DNA of 56,833 nt from Triparma columacea (Eukaryota > Sar > Bolidophyceae > Parmales > Triparmaceae), in the NCBI GenBank assembly GCA_030267965.1, contig BRYA01000410.1:1-56833 (forward strand). Direction: 5' to 3'. Positions 19,389 through 29,722 of the stretch are shown in pieces. Position 1 is the first letter of the stretch, and each line of letters opens with the position of its first letter. Made by a program: the position numbers and the translations under genes. Below the pieces are notes generated by a model, which had not been told where the DNA came from, ran no database searches, and was given only the letters and a program-made list of their open reading frames with translations.

Positions 19389-22383
19389 ATGAATAATACG
19401 ACAGGAAGATCCGCGCTTTCTGACAGGACCAACTCTGCTGGAGGAGCAAAGGACCGCAGGGCGCTCCTTGCAGAATGGAAGAGTAAGGCAAAGAGCCGTG
19501 GGGGTTCTGAGAATGGAGCTGGTCCCGCCCGCTCGTCTCTTCTTGGGGGCGTCCGCCGCACTGGACTTGGAGGCGGAGTTACCAGGGTCTCTGGAGGAGC
19601 TGCTGCTGGGAGCAAGGTGAGGAGGGGGGGAGGGGGGGATGATGAGAAGAGAAGCACTAGCGCACACCATCCAGCTCAAAACTTACCCCCTCCCCCCCAT
19701 TTTCCTTCCGTACTACCCGAACCCCTCCCACGCAGAGGAAGAACGCTGCTGAAACCACCTCCACCGCCACCACTTCCAGATGGGCCACTTCTCGCACTTC
19801 GAGGAGCGCCTCGTCTGCCATGGCCAGGACTGCGCCCTCCGGGAGTTTTAAGATCGCCGAGGACGAGGGGGAGTACGAGAGCCGCAGCAAGAAGATTAGA
19901 TTCGGCGATTCCACTGAGGAGCTCGGAGACACTTCCACAGAGCCCATGTCAACAACGGGAGGAAGGGGGTGCTTGAAGAAGGGAAGGTTCGCGGCGGCTG
20001 AGCCCGAGCCTGCTCCTTCGAACGACGCGGTCTCGAGGGCTCTAGAGAGACGGAGAACACAACCCCAGCCCCAACAGCAGCCCGAGGGGGAGGACGGTGA
20101 TGAGGAGATCGTTTTCGACGACACCATGAACTTTGACGCCGACGAAGATCTTGATAATGTTGAGAGTGCCGGGCTAAAGTCCAAGCTGCGCGAGCTTCAG
20201 AAGACCTGCGCTGCCCTCCAGAAGCAGGCCGTCAAGCTTAAGATGGCAAAGGCGCCCCTCGAGGCTAGGATGAGGCAGAACGAAGACAACTGGAGGAAGG
20301 AGAAGGTGAGAAGGGGGCACAGTGACGACAGTTGTCCCTTTGTACATGCATTTCATAATCACTAACGCAACCCTTCTGCCATCGCTTTGCTCCTCCTCCG
20401 TTTTACCCACCTCAGTCCAAGCTGACCGTTGAGATCGAGGCCCTTAAGGTTGCCATCCAGGAGGCTGACCAGAGATTCAGGAGTCTCGAGCTTCAGAAGC
20501 AGTCCGTGGAAGAGGAGAACAGCAAGCTCACATTGGAGAACCGCCGTTCCAATTCGACCGTAACGAAGGATGCTCCGGTCGACAACTCCGCTTGGTCCCG
20601 CCAGCTCGCCAATGACAAGGAAATAGAGGAGCTCAAGGAGAAGGTAAGCAGCGGCTAAAACTGATGAATAATTGGGACAACGCTGCTCTGCACGTGGAAA
20701 GTACGTCTTATTACAAACTAACGAAACGCTTTCCGCACCCGCTCCCTTCGCACGCCGCAGCTCGAGGCCACGAAGGAGGAGATCCAAGGCCTCAAGCTCG
20801 ACAAGATTTCCCTTGAATCTGACTGCCACGCCTCCAACATGGAGCTTGATTCTCTTAACAAAAAGTTCGCATCCATGGAGGCCGAGTCCGGGGACATTGA
20901 GGCTGCCAAGAATGCCGCCAACGAGGCCGAGATTAGGTTGGAGGTCCTCACCAGGGAGCACATTGCCACCACTGCCCAGCTCAACGCCATCAACATGGAA
21001 CTCGCCTCGACCAAGAGCACAAGCGAGGCCACCATCAAGGAGAAGGAGACTGCGTGGAAGACGGAGGAGAAGCAGCTCCGCTTCGAGATCTCCGTCCTTC
21101 GCACGCGCGGAGGAAACGTGGACGACGATGACCTCATCAGGCCAGATGATGTTGAAGATGAGGCTGTCCTTAGGGCGCGCATCGAAGAGAGGGACCGCAC
21201 CATAGCGGAACTTCAGGAGCAGGTTATCAAGGGGGAGAAATTAAGGAGAAAGATGCACAACAGGATCCAGGAACTCAGAGGCAATATTAGGGTGTTTGTG
21301 CGCACCAGGCCCTTCCTCCCCGGGGATGGCGATGGAGTCGACTCCGCTGTGGACGTCAGTCCCGACGGCCAGAGCCTCCAAATCTACGACAAGACTGGCA
21401 AGGCAGAGAATAACTTTTCCTTTGACAAGGCGTTCCCCCCTTCTTCCGGACAGGATGCTGTCTTCGAGGAGGTATCAGAATTCGTGCAGAGTGCTCTCGA
21501 CGGCTTCCACGTCTGCCTGTTTAGTTACGGCCAGACCGGAAGTGGTAAGACCCACACCATGCAGGGAAGTGGTAATGGCCAGATGAGAGGCATCATCCCC
21601 AGGGCTGTCGAGCAGATCCTCGAGCAGGTCAACCTCCTCGGCGGGCAGAACTGGAAGTATACCATGAGCGCGAGCTTCCTCGAGATTTACAACGAGGAGC
21701 TCAAGGACCTCCTTGTCAACATGGGCCCCAATGGAGAGGCCGCACCCAACACCACCAAGAACAACCCCAACAAGAAGAACCCCAAGCTCGCCATTAAACG
21801 CAACGCTGAAGGGAAGAGCTTCGTTGACAACTTGAGCGCAATCAACATCGACACCACCGACGCCGATCTCGGCATGCAGCAGCTTGAGAATGTCATGAAC
21901 TCCGCGGCCCGCACAAGGAGTGTGGCCTGCACAAATATGAATGCTCAGTCGAGTAGAAGTCACAGTGTCTTCATGCTCCACCTTACCGGATACAACACCG
22001 AGGACGGCACCGTTATTAGCGGCGCCCTTAACCTCTGCGATTTGGCCGGAAGCGAGAGGCTCGACAGGAGTGGCGCTGGAGCCGACGCCAAGAGGCTCAA
22101 GGAGACCCAGGCTATCAATAAGTCGCTCAGCTGCCTCGGAGATGTCTTCAGCTCCCTCGCGTCAGGCAACAGCCACGTGCCATACAGGAACTCCAAGCTT
22201 ACATATCTGCTCCAGGACTGTTTAAGCGGAGACGGAAAGGCCCTCATGTTCGTCAACCTTAGTCCCACAATGCAGAGCGCGCACGAGAGTCTCTGCAGTC
22301 TCAGGTTTGCTCAGAGGGTCAGTCAGGTGGAACTTGGGAAGCCAACCAAGCACGTACAGTATAAAATGGGAGGCAAGAAGTAA
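19389..22383 (+). CDS. Kinesin-14 (C-terminal motor)
   Basis: Four exons, 19389-19616, 19736-20305, 20416-20643 and 20761-22383, give 882 residues with matching phases. The N terminus is basic and disordered, followed by a coiled coil (about 235-500), a neck RIQELRGNIRVFVRTRPF (about 505-525) and a complete motor: P-loop GQTGSGKTHTM (about 598), switch I NMNAQSSRSHSVF, switch II DLAGSERL, and ending SQVELGKPTKH. A motor at the C terminus with this neck defines the minus-end-directed kinesin-14/HSET-KCBP-like group, which crosslinks and focuses spindle microtubules. Residues 7-15 (RSALSDRTN) fit the APC/C destruction box RxxLxxxxN, consistent with mitotic turnover. The second exon is Ser/Thr/Arg-rich and is a likely second microtubule-binding tail. 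Confidence 0.95.
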
Positions 22384-22575
22384 TGGGTTCCAAAAGCGGA
22401 GGGTGGGTAGGGGGGGGGCGGGAGAGGGAGTAAAACAAGGGAGAGGGTGGGAATGGCTGCATGTGCGCCTTGGGTGATAACGTAAGGGTGGTAACTTTTT
22501 GTGAAAAATCGTCTCAATTAATTTGGGTGTTCTGGTCTGGGCTGCAAAGAGCAAAAATTGTTGAGTTGCCATAAT

Positions 22576-23602
22576 ATGGTTGTCAGAACTAGGAGCGCGG
22601 TGAAGAAACAGAGGGATGGGAAGGCGAAGTTCGGAGAAGTGCTCGAAAAACATATTCTCGGAAGACGAACGTATGTGGACGGAAAACCCAAACCAAGGTG
22701 AGGCCACCAAGGAGTATTGTGGAGAAGGTTTGGGGATGGGGAGAAGGGAGTGGAGAAGGGAGGGGTTGGGAATGAGGGATCAGAAGTAGAGGGTTGCAAA
22801 TGATGTTGTGAGAACGCAGGAAGTATACGAGGGAACAGGGTTAGGGTCAAGCAAGATTTGGTGGAGGCTATACAAAGAAGATGGTGACTTTTCTCTTTCT
22901 CACCATCGCATCCGCAGGTACAGGGGTGTGGTACATGGCGTGTTTACAGTGGTCTTTTTTATATTGGCAATCGTGTCAGCTTTAGCAAACTTTCTCTTCC
23001 CCAAGCTTCTTCCTCTGCCGTGGTGGGGCTTCACAGCGTTGCTGTTTGGGAAGTTTTTCAATTACTGTGCGAGCGCCGTGCTTCATCTCTACCCGTTCAA
23101 GACTCTTGAGGGAGGGACAAATGCGTTGCAATGGGATTTGGTAGGGGTCGCTGTGAGCATTGGTTTGACGACATTTCCCTTTTGCAGGACTTATGAGGAG
23201 GCAATGACGGCAGTTTCGGTAACGGTTTCCTGCGTCGCAGCACAGGTCGGAATAGTCGTGTGGATGTTTTCCAATCATAGTGGCTTGGACACACCATACG
23301 GCAAATCAGAGTTGCCAAGAAACGCCCTCATGGTTTTGCAGTGGTTCGACACCTCAGTGAGGATCGGGAGGAGTACGGGATGGGGAGCCGGGTGGCTGGT
23401 ACCATCACTGACATACGTGCTGGCCTTTGTTTTGGCCGGCCCAGTTACGGCATCGCACATGGAGGAGCCTGTCTTTGAGAAATACTTGCCTTGGCACAGG
23501 CGGGGAGTAAATAGCCTCCACGAAGATTTTCATGCCGTGCTTCTTCTAGCTGACATGATGATGGTGAGGTTGGCGGTAATAACCTTGATGGGAGGGAACT
23601 GA
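22576..23602 (+). CDS. PAQR/hemolysin III family membrane protein
   Basis: Two exons are inferred, 22576-22697 and 22918-23602 (268 residues). The donor is AG|GTGAGG and the acceptor CCGCAG|G, giving an Arg codon across the junction. Splicing restores the family-like start GKPKPRYRGVVHGVF. The rest has seven hydrophobic segments, with LLFGKFFNYCASAVLHLYPF matching the second helix and its Ser/His pair, LVGVAVSIGLTTFPF, and the late HEDFHAVLLLADM His cluster. PAQR/HlyIII proteins hold zinc through such His residues and include hydrolases and receptors. The alternative without splicing starts at 22808 and lacks the conserved start. The gene lies 192 bp downstream of kinesin on the same strand and is convergent with the next gene. 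Confidence 0.72.
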
Positions 23603-23719
23603 AGTGAACGAAGTCAAGGGAAAGAGAGACATTAGAATATATACAATGACATTTTTTAAGTTGGTGGCCTCTTTTCTTTCTTCCAACATCAATCTGAACG
23701 CCGATTATCGTCGCTGCCG

Positions 23720-24343
23720 TCATCGCCTAACCTCATTTTCCTCATCATCCTCTTCGTTTTCGTCGTCTTCAACATTTCCAGGCACTCCCCTCACAGCATC
23801 CCACCCACCCTTGGACCCCACACTTGCCCCCCTCCGCTCCCATTCCCCCTTCGAATTGCATCCCCACCAGCCCCCTTCGTCCTTAACCACAAATGCAATG
23901 CTGGGAGGCTTGCACCTCTCCTCACTGCTCCTTGGGGGTGAGCCCGGCAATAAAGGAGGGGACAGCGTCCGACCAGCGAGTAATGGTGTAAGGTACGATA
24001 GTAAAACGGATCTAGATGTCTCCCCCACGGGTCCGTAAGATATCAACCCCTCCGAGAGGACCCTAAGAAAACGAAGTGAAAGAGACCTCGACGATGACAC
24101 AACATATATCTTGCACTTCCCTAGGCCCAATGGTTCTAGGTCAATATTGGGCAGCTTAGTCTTCGATACAAGCTTCCCGTCGCCATTTATATACACATTG
24201 ACCTTGGGAAGGGGAGAATACAGCAGTTGAGAGGGGAGGGAGGAGGGAGGACCTGTGGGTGAAGCTTGAATTGTGAAGAAAGGTGTAAAGAAAGGTGTGG
24301 AAAAGAGTAGTATTTGGATGATTATATTGTATATACGAATCAT
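23720..24343 (-). CDS. Unknown protein with signal sequence
   Basis: A single-exon frame of 207 residues from an ATG at 24343. The first 30 residues are strongly hydrophobic (MIRIYNIIIQILLFSTPF) and end in TIQA-SPTG, a plausible signal-peptidase site. The middle part (NVYINGDGKLVSKTKLPNID, then KCKIYVVSSSRSLSLRFL and SYLTPLLAGRTLSPPLLPG) is partly regular. The last 25 residues are Asp/Glu-rich. I do not recognise the family. It may be secreted or pass into the plastid compartments. It is convergent with the PAQR gene (117 bp apart) and divergent from the ankyrin gene. Confidence 0.55.
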   Translation of the reverse strand: MIRIYNIIIQILLFSTPFFTPFFTIQASPTGPPSSLPSQLLYSPLPKVNVYINGDGKLVSKTKLPNIDLEPLGLGKCKIYVVSSSRSLSLRFLRVLSEGLISYGPVGETSRSVLLSYLTPLLAGRTLSPPLLPGSPPRSSEERCKPPSIAFVVKDEGGWWGCNSKGEWERRGASVGSKGGWDAVRGVPGNVEDDENEEDDEENEVRR

Positions 24344-24519
24344 GATAGCGAGTCCGAGCAATTAACTCCGAAATTGAGTCCACAGCAAGGGACAGAAAGT
24401 GGATCAATTTATTTACTCTCCTTTTTCCTTCCTTTTTACGTGCACAAAACAAACTCGCGCTTGTAAAGCCCTCCCGTCATCACTAACATATCTCCAAAGA
24501 TATCTTCTGTGATACCGTT

Positions 24520-25405
24520 ATGCCTCTAAATGAGATTCCAGAAGGACCACTCTCGATAGTTATTGAATATTTACCACCCAGGTCGCAAGCGAGCCTGATA
24601 GCCACGCACGATTGGAAGGATACTGCAGCTTTCTATGCAGGATCCAGGTGAGATGAGATGTGGAGCTTGCGTTCCCCTTACCCTCGCTTTAATTCTCAAC
24701 CACCATCGTCTCAAACCACCATCGTCTCAACCACCATCGTCTCAACCACCATCGTCTCAACCACCATCGTCTCAACCACCATCGTCATGTGGATCACTTT
24801 CGCGACTCGCTATTATTATTTATAGGATACGGCAACCTAAGTCTGTTAGAGCAAAAGCCAAACCTACACTGTCATTTGCTAGATCTCTGCGGATGAGCCG
24901 GCCCAAGATTGTGTACATCTCTTGGCAGCTCCTTCGCATGTTAACCAAGGGTGACTCGGTCAAGAGCTTGAAGAATATCATGCCTAAGGAGGTAGCGTGG
25001 GTTGACACGAGGCTGGGTGCATTGGTTGACGAGGCCAATGCTCTGAACATGGCATGTCGTTTTGGAAGGATTAGGTGTGTGAAATTTCTCTTACATTCCA
25101 TGGGAGCTAAGGCTGACATTCCGGACGCGAACGGCATGAGCCCAATTGGGGCCGCGGCGTGGGGCGGTCACGAACAAATACTCAGGGATCTGCTTGAGTG
25201 CGGCCAGCCCCTTGATATCCACCGTTTAGGGAAACCCTTTAAGACGAGCAGTTGTGGAGGGAAGGGACCCTATACGCCAATGCAGTGGGCAAGAAGGAAG
25301 GGTCACAAGAAGATTGTTCGGATGCTCGAACAGTACCTTCTCATGTTGAAGAAGAATGAAGAAGGAGAGGAAAAGGCTCGCGTAGAAAAAAGGGGATTGT
25401 GTTGA
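24520..25405 (+). CDS. Ankyrin repeat protein with short F-box-like start
   Basis: Two exons, 24520-24647 and 24826-25405, give 235 residues; the junction AG|G encodes Arg. The first exon encodes IPEGPLSIVIEYLPPRSQAS, which resembles the beginning of an F-box or BTB-ankyrin protein, but it is too short to be sure. The second exon has two to three ankyrin repeats: NALNMACRFGRIRCVKFLL, GMSPIGAAAWGGHEQILRDLL and YTPMQWARRKGHKKIVRMLE. The intron contains a 15-bp minisatellite (24694-24786). The stop codon lies only 46 bp from the stop of the convergent acyl-CoA synthetase gene, so the mRNA 3' ends should overlap. Confidence 0.75.
24694..24786. repeat. 15-bp minisatellite in an intron
   Basis: About six copies of a CTCAACCACCATCGT unit (one copy has an extra A) fill roughly half of the 178-bp intron of the ankyrin gene. 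Read without splicing it would encode a false PPSSQ repeat. Confidence 0.9.
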
Positions 25406-25451
25406 AATGATCAAACAAAACCTAAATCATCTGTGTATAAAACAACAAACT

Positions 25452-27035
25452 CTATAAGAACAACTTCTTGAGCTCCTTCTTGGCGTACTTTCCCATCGCG
25501 TTTTTGGGAATCTCCTCCATAATCTGCACCTTGCTCGGCAGCTTGTAGGGTGCAGTGAACCCCTTCATCCAGCCCTTCAAGCCGCCCTCCCCAAACGCAT
25601 CGACCTCGGTCGCCATGCCCGCCTTTAGCCTGAGGAGAACGCAGATTATCTCACCCTTCATGTCGTCATCTACACCAACAACAACAACCTCCTCCACGCA
25701 GTCGTGCTCAAGGATCTCACGCTCGATGTCAAGGGCGGAGATCTTGTAGCCACCGCTCTTGATAATATCCACGCTAGCACGGCCAAGGATTTTGTACGAG
25801 TTGAGCTCTGTGTTGAACTCGGCAATGTCGCCGGTGCAGAACCAGCCATCCTTGAACTCCTTCGCGGTGGCCTCTGGCTTGCCAAAGTATTCCTTGAAGA
25901 CTGTCCCACCCCTCACCTGCAGTTCGCCTGACCCTTCCCCCTTGGGCACCTCCTTGTTCGTGTCCGAGTCAACGATCCTAACCTCCACGCTTGGGAACGG
26001 TAGGCCGACGTGTCCCTCGTGCCTCTCTCCCCTGTAAGGGTTCCCTAGCGCCATCCCAAGCTCTGACATCCCATAACGCTCCAGCAATGTGTGCCCCGTG
26101 AGGTCCTTCCACGCCTGCATCACCGCAGAGGGCAGCGCAGCGGAACCGCAAACGTGGAGCCTCATCCCCTTGCATATGTCGACGCCGGCGTCGAGGGTCT
26201 TTTGGGACGTCTTGGACAAAGTGCGGGACTCTTCGAGCAGCTTAGCATACACCGTTGGGACGCCCATCATGAGAGTAGGCTTGGGCTTGTCGGCGTCGGC
26301 AAGCCTTGACCAGATGCCGGGAGCGCTGAACTTGAGAAACTCGACAGTCGCTCCTGCATATAGGGCGCAGTTAAGCTTGTTCTGGATTCCGTGGACATGG
26401 TGAAGCGGAAGATAGTGCAGGATGTAGTCGTCATTCGACCATTCCCACGCGTCGTGCAGATCAGTGATCTGAGCTGTGAAGGAGTTGTGGGTGGCAACGA
26501 CGCCCTTGGGCTTGCCAGTGGTCCCCGAGGTGTAGATGAAGAGCGCCGGGTCATCGAGAGAGGCCCTGGCAGCAGTGAGAAGGCCACTGGTATAGGCATC
26601 ATCGGAGCTCATGCCCCCCGTGGTCACAATATCGTCGTAGTCGAGAACCGCTGTCTCGCCTTTGAGGTCCGCTGATTCCACCGCCTTGGTGGCACGGTCG
26701 AGGAACTCTTCTCCTTGAGCGAGCAAGATCTTGGGCTTGGAATCAGACAAGTAATAAGCAAGCTCAGTTACAGTATGGCTCGTGCAGAAAGGCACGCATG
26801 CAGTACCAAGAGCCAACGAAGCCAATGAGGCGGAAGCGTAGCTCGACGAGGGAGGGAGCAGGTACGCTAGGCGTGAGGGACCTGCACCATCAAATTGGGG
26901 CTGCAGTTGGGCTGCCAGTGCCGAGCTAGTCAACACCAGCTCTCCGTACGTTGTCTTCTTGTTACCCTTAACCACTGCCATGGCGTTACGGGGGTGCCTG
27001 AGTACCCTTGACAGCAGAGGGAGGGGCTTGCGCAT
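25452..27035 (-). CDS. ACSF3: Malonyl-CoA synthetase (ACSF3/AAE13/MatB type)
   Basis: A single-exon gene of 527 residues from an ATG at 27035. It is an adenylate-forming acyl-CoA synthetase: P-loop FIYTSGTTGKPKG (about 165-180), HHVHGIQNKLN, GSAALPSAVMQAW followed by TGHTLLERYGMSELGMALGNP (the characteristic MatB/ACSF3/AAE13 form), GWFCTGDIAE, GRASVDIIKSGGYKIS and the C-terminal catalytic Lys in PKNAMGKYAKKEL. Members turn malonate or methylmalonate plus CoA and ATP into the CoA ester, supplying mitochondrial fatty acid synthesis and removing toxic malonate. No clear targeting peptide is seen; the short MRKPLPLLSRVLRH start is basic and could be mitochondrial. Divergent from the Arf/Sar-like GTPase. 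Confidence 0.88.
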   Translation of the reverse strand: MRKPLPLLSRVLRHPRNAMAVVKGNKKTTYGELVLTSSALAAQLQPQFDGAGPSRLAYLLPPSSSYASASLASLALGTACVPFCTSHTVTELAYYLSDSKPKILLAQGEEFLDRATKAVESADLKGETAVLDYDDIVTTGGMSSDDAYTSGLLTAARASLDDPALFIYTSGTTGKPKGVVATHNSFTAQITDLHDAWEWSNDDYILHYLPLHHVHGIQNKLNCALYAGATVEFLKFSAPGIWSRLADADKPKPTLMMGVPTVYAKLLEESRTLSKTSQKTLDAGVDICKGMRLHVCGSAALPSAVMQAWKDLTGHTLLERYGMSELGMALGNPYRGERHEGHVGLPFPSVEVRIVDSDTNKEVPKGEGSGELQVRGGTVFKEYFGKPEATAKEFKDGWFCTGDIAEFNTELNSYKILGRASVDIIKSGGYKISALDIEREILEHDCVEEVVVVGVDDDMKGEIICVLLRLKAGMATEVDAFGEGGLKGWMKGFTAPYKLPSKVQIMEEIPKNAMGKYAKKELKKLFL

Positions 27036-27235
27036 TGGCACGATTCTTGATTAGAGTAATGATGCTTTGAAGGCGATAAAGATGATATTGGTTAAAGATA
27101 CTAAAGGTTCGATTACAGAGCGGGGAGAGACGTCTATGAGATTGTTTGGTTTGGATGCGCTCTTGGTGGATAATTTATTTGATGTTGATGTCTAAAAAAA
27201 TTGAAAACCGTGGGTCTCCTCGTGGACTAGATTCC

Positions 27236-27859
27236 ATGTCGTCCGACCCCCCAAACATGTTCGTAAGCATCTTTGAGTTCCTGATGGACCTTCTTAAATC
27301 AACCATTCTGTCGCTTCCCTTCTTTAATGAGGCAATCCCCGGAGTGGTCCTTCTTCTTGGGCTTGATTATGCAGGGAAAACGACGCTTTCTGCGTTCCTC
27401 TCTGCACCTCCCGGAACATCTATACCTACTTTGAAACCTACGGTGCGTCCTTCTTCCAGATCATTCAATGTGGGCAGTAAAACATTCCTAGCATACGATA
27501 TGGGAGGTTGCGAGGGGGTTAGGGAGGCTTGGGGTGACTACCTGGCCCTCGTGGAGGGGGGGAAGGGAGGAGTTATTTTCATGGTAGATGCGACGACCAT
27601 AGAGGATCGTGAGTCTGAACTGAGGGAGGAGTTGGAAGGGGTGTTGGAAACCTTGAGGGATAGCGGGCAGGGTCAGATCGCGGTCGTCTTCAACAAGGTC
27701 GATAGAAAGGACGTGAGCCTCTCGGAAGTAATGGAGGTGTTGGGAATAGAGGATGGGGAGGAAGAAGGTGTTGAACTGAAGGGGTTCAAGTCTTCGGTGA
27801 TAAACGGTGTTGGTGTGGAGGAAGTGTTTCAGTGGCTTGGAAGCTCCCGCGATACATAG
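27236..27859 (+). CDS. Sar1/Arf-like small GTPase, divergent
   Basis: A single-exon gene of 207 residues from an ATG at 27236; an in-frame upstream ATG at 27155 would add 27 residues but lies in AT-rich DNA unlike coding sequence here. The G1 box is GLDYAGKTT (close to the GLDNAGKTT of Arf/Sar), switch I has PTLKPTVRPSS, G3 is DMGG (DxGG of Arf/Sar) and G4 is NKVD. The N terminus has an amphipathic or hydrophobic stretch FVSIFEFLMDLLKSTILSL like the membrane helix of Sar1, and there is no Gly2 for myristoylation. It could be a Sar1 paralogue in COPII or plastid-membrane traffic, or an SRP-receptor-beta-like protein; the first is preferred. Confidence 0.65.
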   Translation: MSSDPPNMFVSIFEFLMDLLKSTILSLPFFNEAIPGVVLLLGLDYAGKTTLSAFLSAPPGTSIPTLKPTVRPSSRSFNVGSKTFLAYDMGGCEGVREAWGDYLALVEGGKGGVIFMVDATTIEDRESELREELEGVLETLRDSGQGQIAVVFNKVDRKDVSLSEVMEVLGIEDGEEEGVELKGFKSSVINGVGVEEVFQWLGSSRDT

Positions 27860-27965
27860 ATACATAGACGAGCGTACACATTTTTGCGAAAATAACGATA
27901 CTGAAGTCAGATTTCCCTTCAAGTTCCTCTTGTCGCCCCACTCCCACCCCTCTCCCTCCTTCCCC

Positions 27966-28859
27966 TCAACCTCGGCCTCTGCCTACGCCAGCGCCCCTGC
28001 CTCTTCCCCGACCTCTACCCCTGCCCCCCCCAGTGCCCGTTGCTTTCTTGTTGTATGACATGCCTAGCCTCTGCATGTGCCCTCTCTTCATATCGGCGTG
28101 CTTTGCCTTCTGGGCCATTTCAGCCTCATACTTCTCCCTTTCCTCGGCGCTCATGGAAGCAATCTTAGCAGCTTCGGCCTTTTTCTTATCCTCCTGGTCA
28201 CCTGTGACCTTGGCGAAGAAAGCGCTCTCCCTCTTCTTCGCCCTTGCCACCGCACTGTCCGTCCTTACCTGCCTATTCTTCGGGGTGTCTGCATCAGACT
28301 CGCTGTCTGTAAAGGTACCATTCTTAATGTGGCTTGGGAGCTCCTTGGGAGGAGTCTTGGCCGGTGGACTGCCGCCTACTACTATGGTCCCCTCCGCCCA
28401 CTCCACCTTCTCCCTGTCCAAGTCTGCGTCATTTGCCTCACTGGATAGCCTCATTTCCTTGATCTCGGAAGCACTAGGAAGACCTGGGTCACCCAGCTTA
28501 AGAGTGCTACGCCGGCGGCTAGCGGATCGGTCCGATGTCGATGATGACTGCCGCCGCTTCTGTATCCCGTTTAAGTGCAACTCTCCACCCCCCCACGCCT
28601 TAGACAAGAAAAAGTTGTAAGACTTGGGCTCACTGGCCGTCTGGTTGGTCGAAATGACGGTCCACCCCTCGCCCTCCAACGATCCCACAACTTGGAGCAC
28701 GTCACTCAACGGATTGCCTTCATTTGATACTTGGGACAGCCAAGTGTTGGGTCCGAGAGGTTCATAAATATCGCTTAGTGGAGGATCCGGGTGGTTCGTA
28801 GAAGTCACCAGCGTTATTGATGACGAGGGGGACAGGGACACTGAACAAACCGCCGTCAT
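27966..28859 (-). CDS. Unknown protein with RG-repeat tail
   Basis: A single-exon frame of 297 residues from the ATG at 28859. The first 110 residues look globular (DIYEPLGPNTWLSQVSNEGN, then LQVVGSLEGEGWTVISTNQ). A basic, Ser-rich region follows, then a helix of charged residues (KKKAEAAKIASMSAEEREKY) and a GRGRGRGRGRGAGVGRGRG tail, which is the kind of arginine-glycine sequence that binds RNA or is methylated. No known family is recognised. The frame stays open upstream of the ATG for 22 codons. It is convergent with the GTPase gene (106 bp). Confidence 0.6.
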   Translation of the reverse strand: MTAVCSVSLSPSSSITLVTSTNHPDPPLSDIYEPLGPNTWLSQVSNEGNPLSDVLQVVGSLEGEGWTVISTNQTASEPKSYNFFLSKAWGGGELHLNGIQKRRQSSSTSDRSASRRRSTLKLGDPGLPSASEIKEMRLSSEANDADLDREKVEWAEGTIVVGGSPPAKTPPKELPSHIKNGTFTDSESDADTPKNRQVRTDSAVARAKKRESAFFAKVTGDQEDKKKAEAAKIASMSAEEREKYEAEMAQKAKHADMKRGHMQRLGMSYNKKATGTGGGRGRGRGRGRGAGVGRGRG

Positions 28860-29053
28860 CTCGTCAATAGATAGATTAAAAGATTTTACCTGATGGGCTA
28901 AGGATATGGTGGGGGGTGGAAGCAAAGACTAATAATGCAAAAATACAGTCGTGCCCATTTTACAAACCAATCGGTCAACATGTCATTTTACGGCCCCTCC
29001 TCTGCCCGCGAATCTCCTTCCTCCAAAAAGATACACACATACACTCACAAACC

Positions 29054-29722
29054 TTAATAACCTCCATACTTATAGTTGGAGCCATGGCCTCCGTAATTGT
29101 ACTTTCCCTTGCCGCCCCCACCTTGCCCGTAGCTCTTACTACTTCCGTACCCCTGGATCCCCATACTTCCCATCTTGCTCAAATTGCTGTTCCCCTGGCT
29201 CTGGTACTTTCCGTAACCGTATGAATTTCCGCCAGACCTGTTCTTATCAGCGTACTTGCTTTTGTTCTTCTTCAACCGTCGCTTCACGGCGGACTGCTCG
29301 AGGTTGTGGTATTGCTTGTTGTTGTACTTGCTCTCAGACTTGTGCTTTTGGGACAGAAGATGAGCGTTGCCAGAGCCGGCCCCGCCGATACCCCCGATGG
29401 GGGGAAGGGACGAGTTACCCCCCCCGCCATCGTGGTTCGAATGGGAGTGGGAGTGGGAGTTGCCATGGTGACCGTGGTTGCCGTGGTTGCCGTGGTTGCC
29501 GTGGTTGCCGTGGCCGTAGCCGTGAGAGTTCTGGGAATGGGAGTTTCCATAGTTGGAGGAGTGGTTATACTTCTTCTTCTTGGGGATAAAGTTGTGTGGC
29601 TGGGACTGCTGGTTCTGGGATGACATCGAGGGGAGCTCCTTGCGGTTCGAGTGGGAATTTGAGTTCTTGTTCTCGTTCTCTCTGCCTCTCGCCGAGGGAG
29701 CATCCTTGGCCTGGTCGTGGTT
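29054..29722 (-). CDS. His/Gly/Asn-rich low-complexity protein, 5' end in gap
   Basis: The frame is open from the stop at 29054 to the edge of the assembly gap at 29723 (222 codons seen), so the start and possibly folded domains lie in missing sequence. An internal ATG at 29626 exists but the same frame continues upstream with NENKNSNSHSNRKELPS. The visible part is Asn/Ser/Gly/His-rich with four HGN repeats, an HSHSHS run, a basic KRRLKKNKSKYADKNR segment and a Gly/Tyr-rich tail. This resembles prion-like or RNA-granule proteins. No enzyme motif is present. Confidence 0.55.
   Translation of the reverse strand, partial: NHDQAKDAPSARGRENENKNSNSHSNRKELPSMSSQNQQSQPHNFIPKKKKYNHSSNYGNSHSQNSHGYGHGNHGNHGNHGNHGHHGNSHSHSHSNHDGGGGNSSLPPIGGIGGAGSGNAHLLSQKHKSESKYNNKQYHNLEQSAVKRRLKKNKSKYADKNRSGGNSYGYGKYQSQGNSNLSKMGSMGIQGYGSSKSYGQGGGGKGKYNYGGHGSNYKYGGY
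29472..29512. repeat. 9-bp tandem repeat (GTGGTTGCC), coding
   Basis: Four to five head-to-tail copies of a GTGGTTGCC unit encode the HGN repeats of the minus-strand low-complexity protein. Confidence 0.85.

Noticed and set aside
20362..20961. A 199-codon minus-strand frame across the kinesin gene
   Set aside because: It is antisense to coiled-coil exons with clear splice sites and has no family features.
22222..22850. Minus-strand frames downstream of kinesin
   Set aside because: Composition is anti-coding and the region holds the first exon of the PAQR gene on the plus strand.
24635..24825. PPSSQ repeat peptide upstream of the ankyrin repeats
   Set aside because: The repeats lie in an intron minisatellite; GTGAG and TATAG flank it and splicing joins a proper start.
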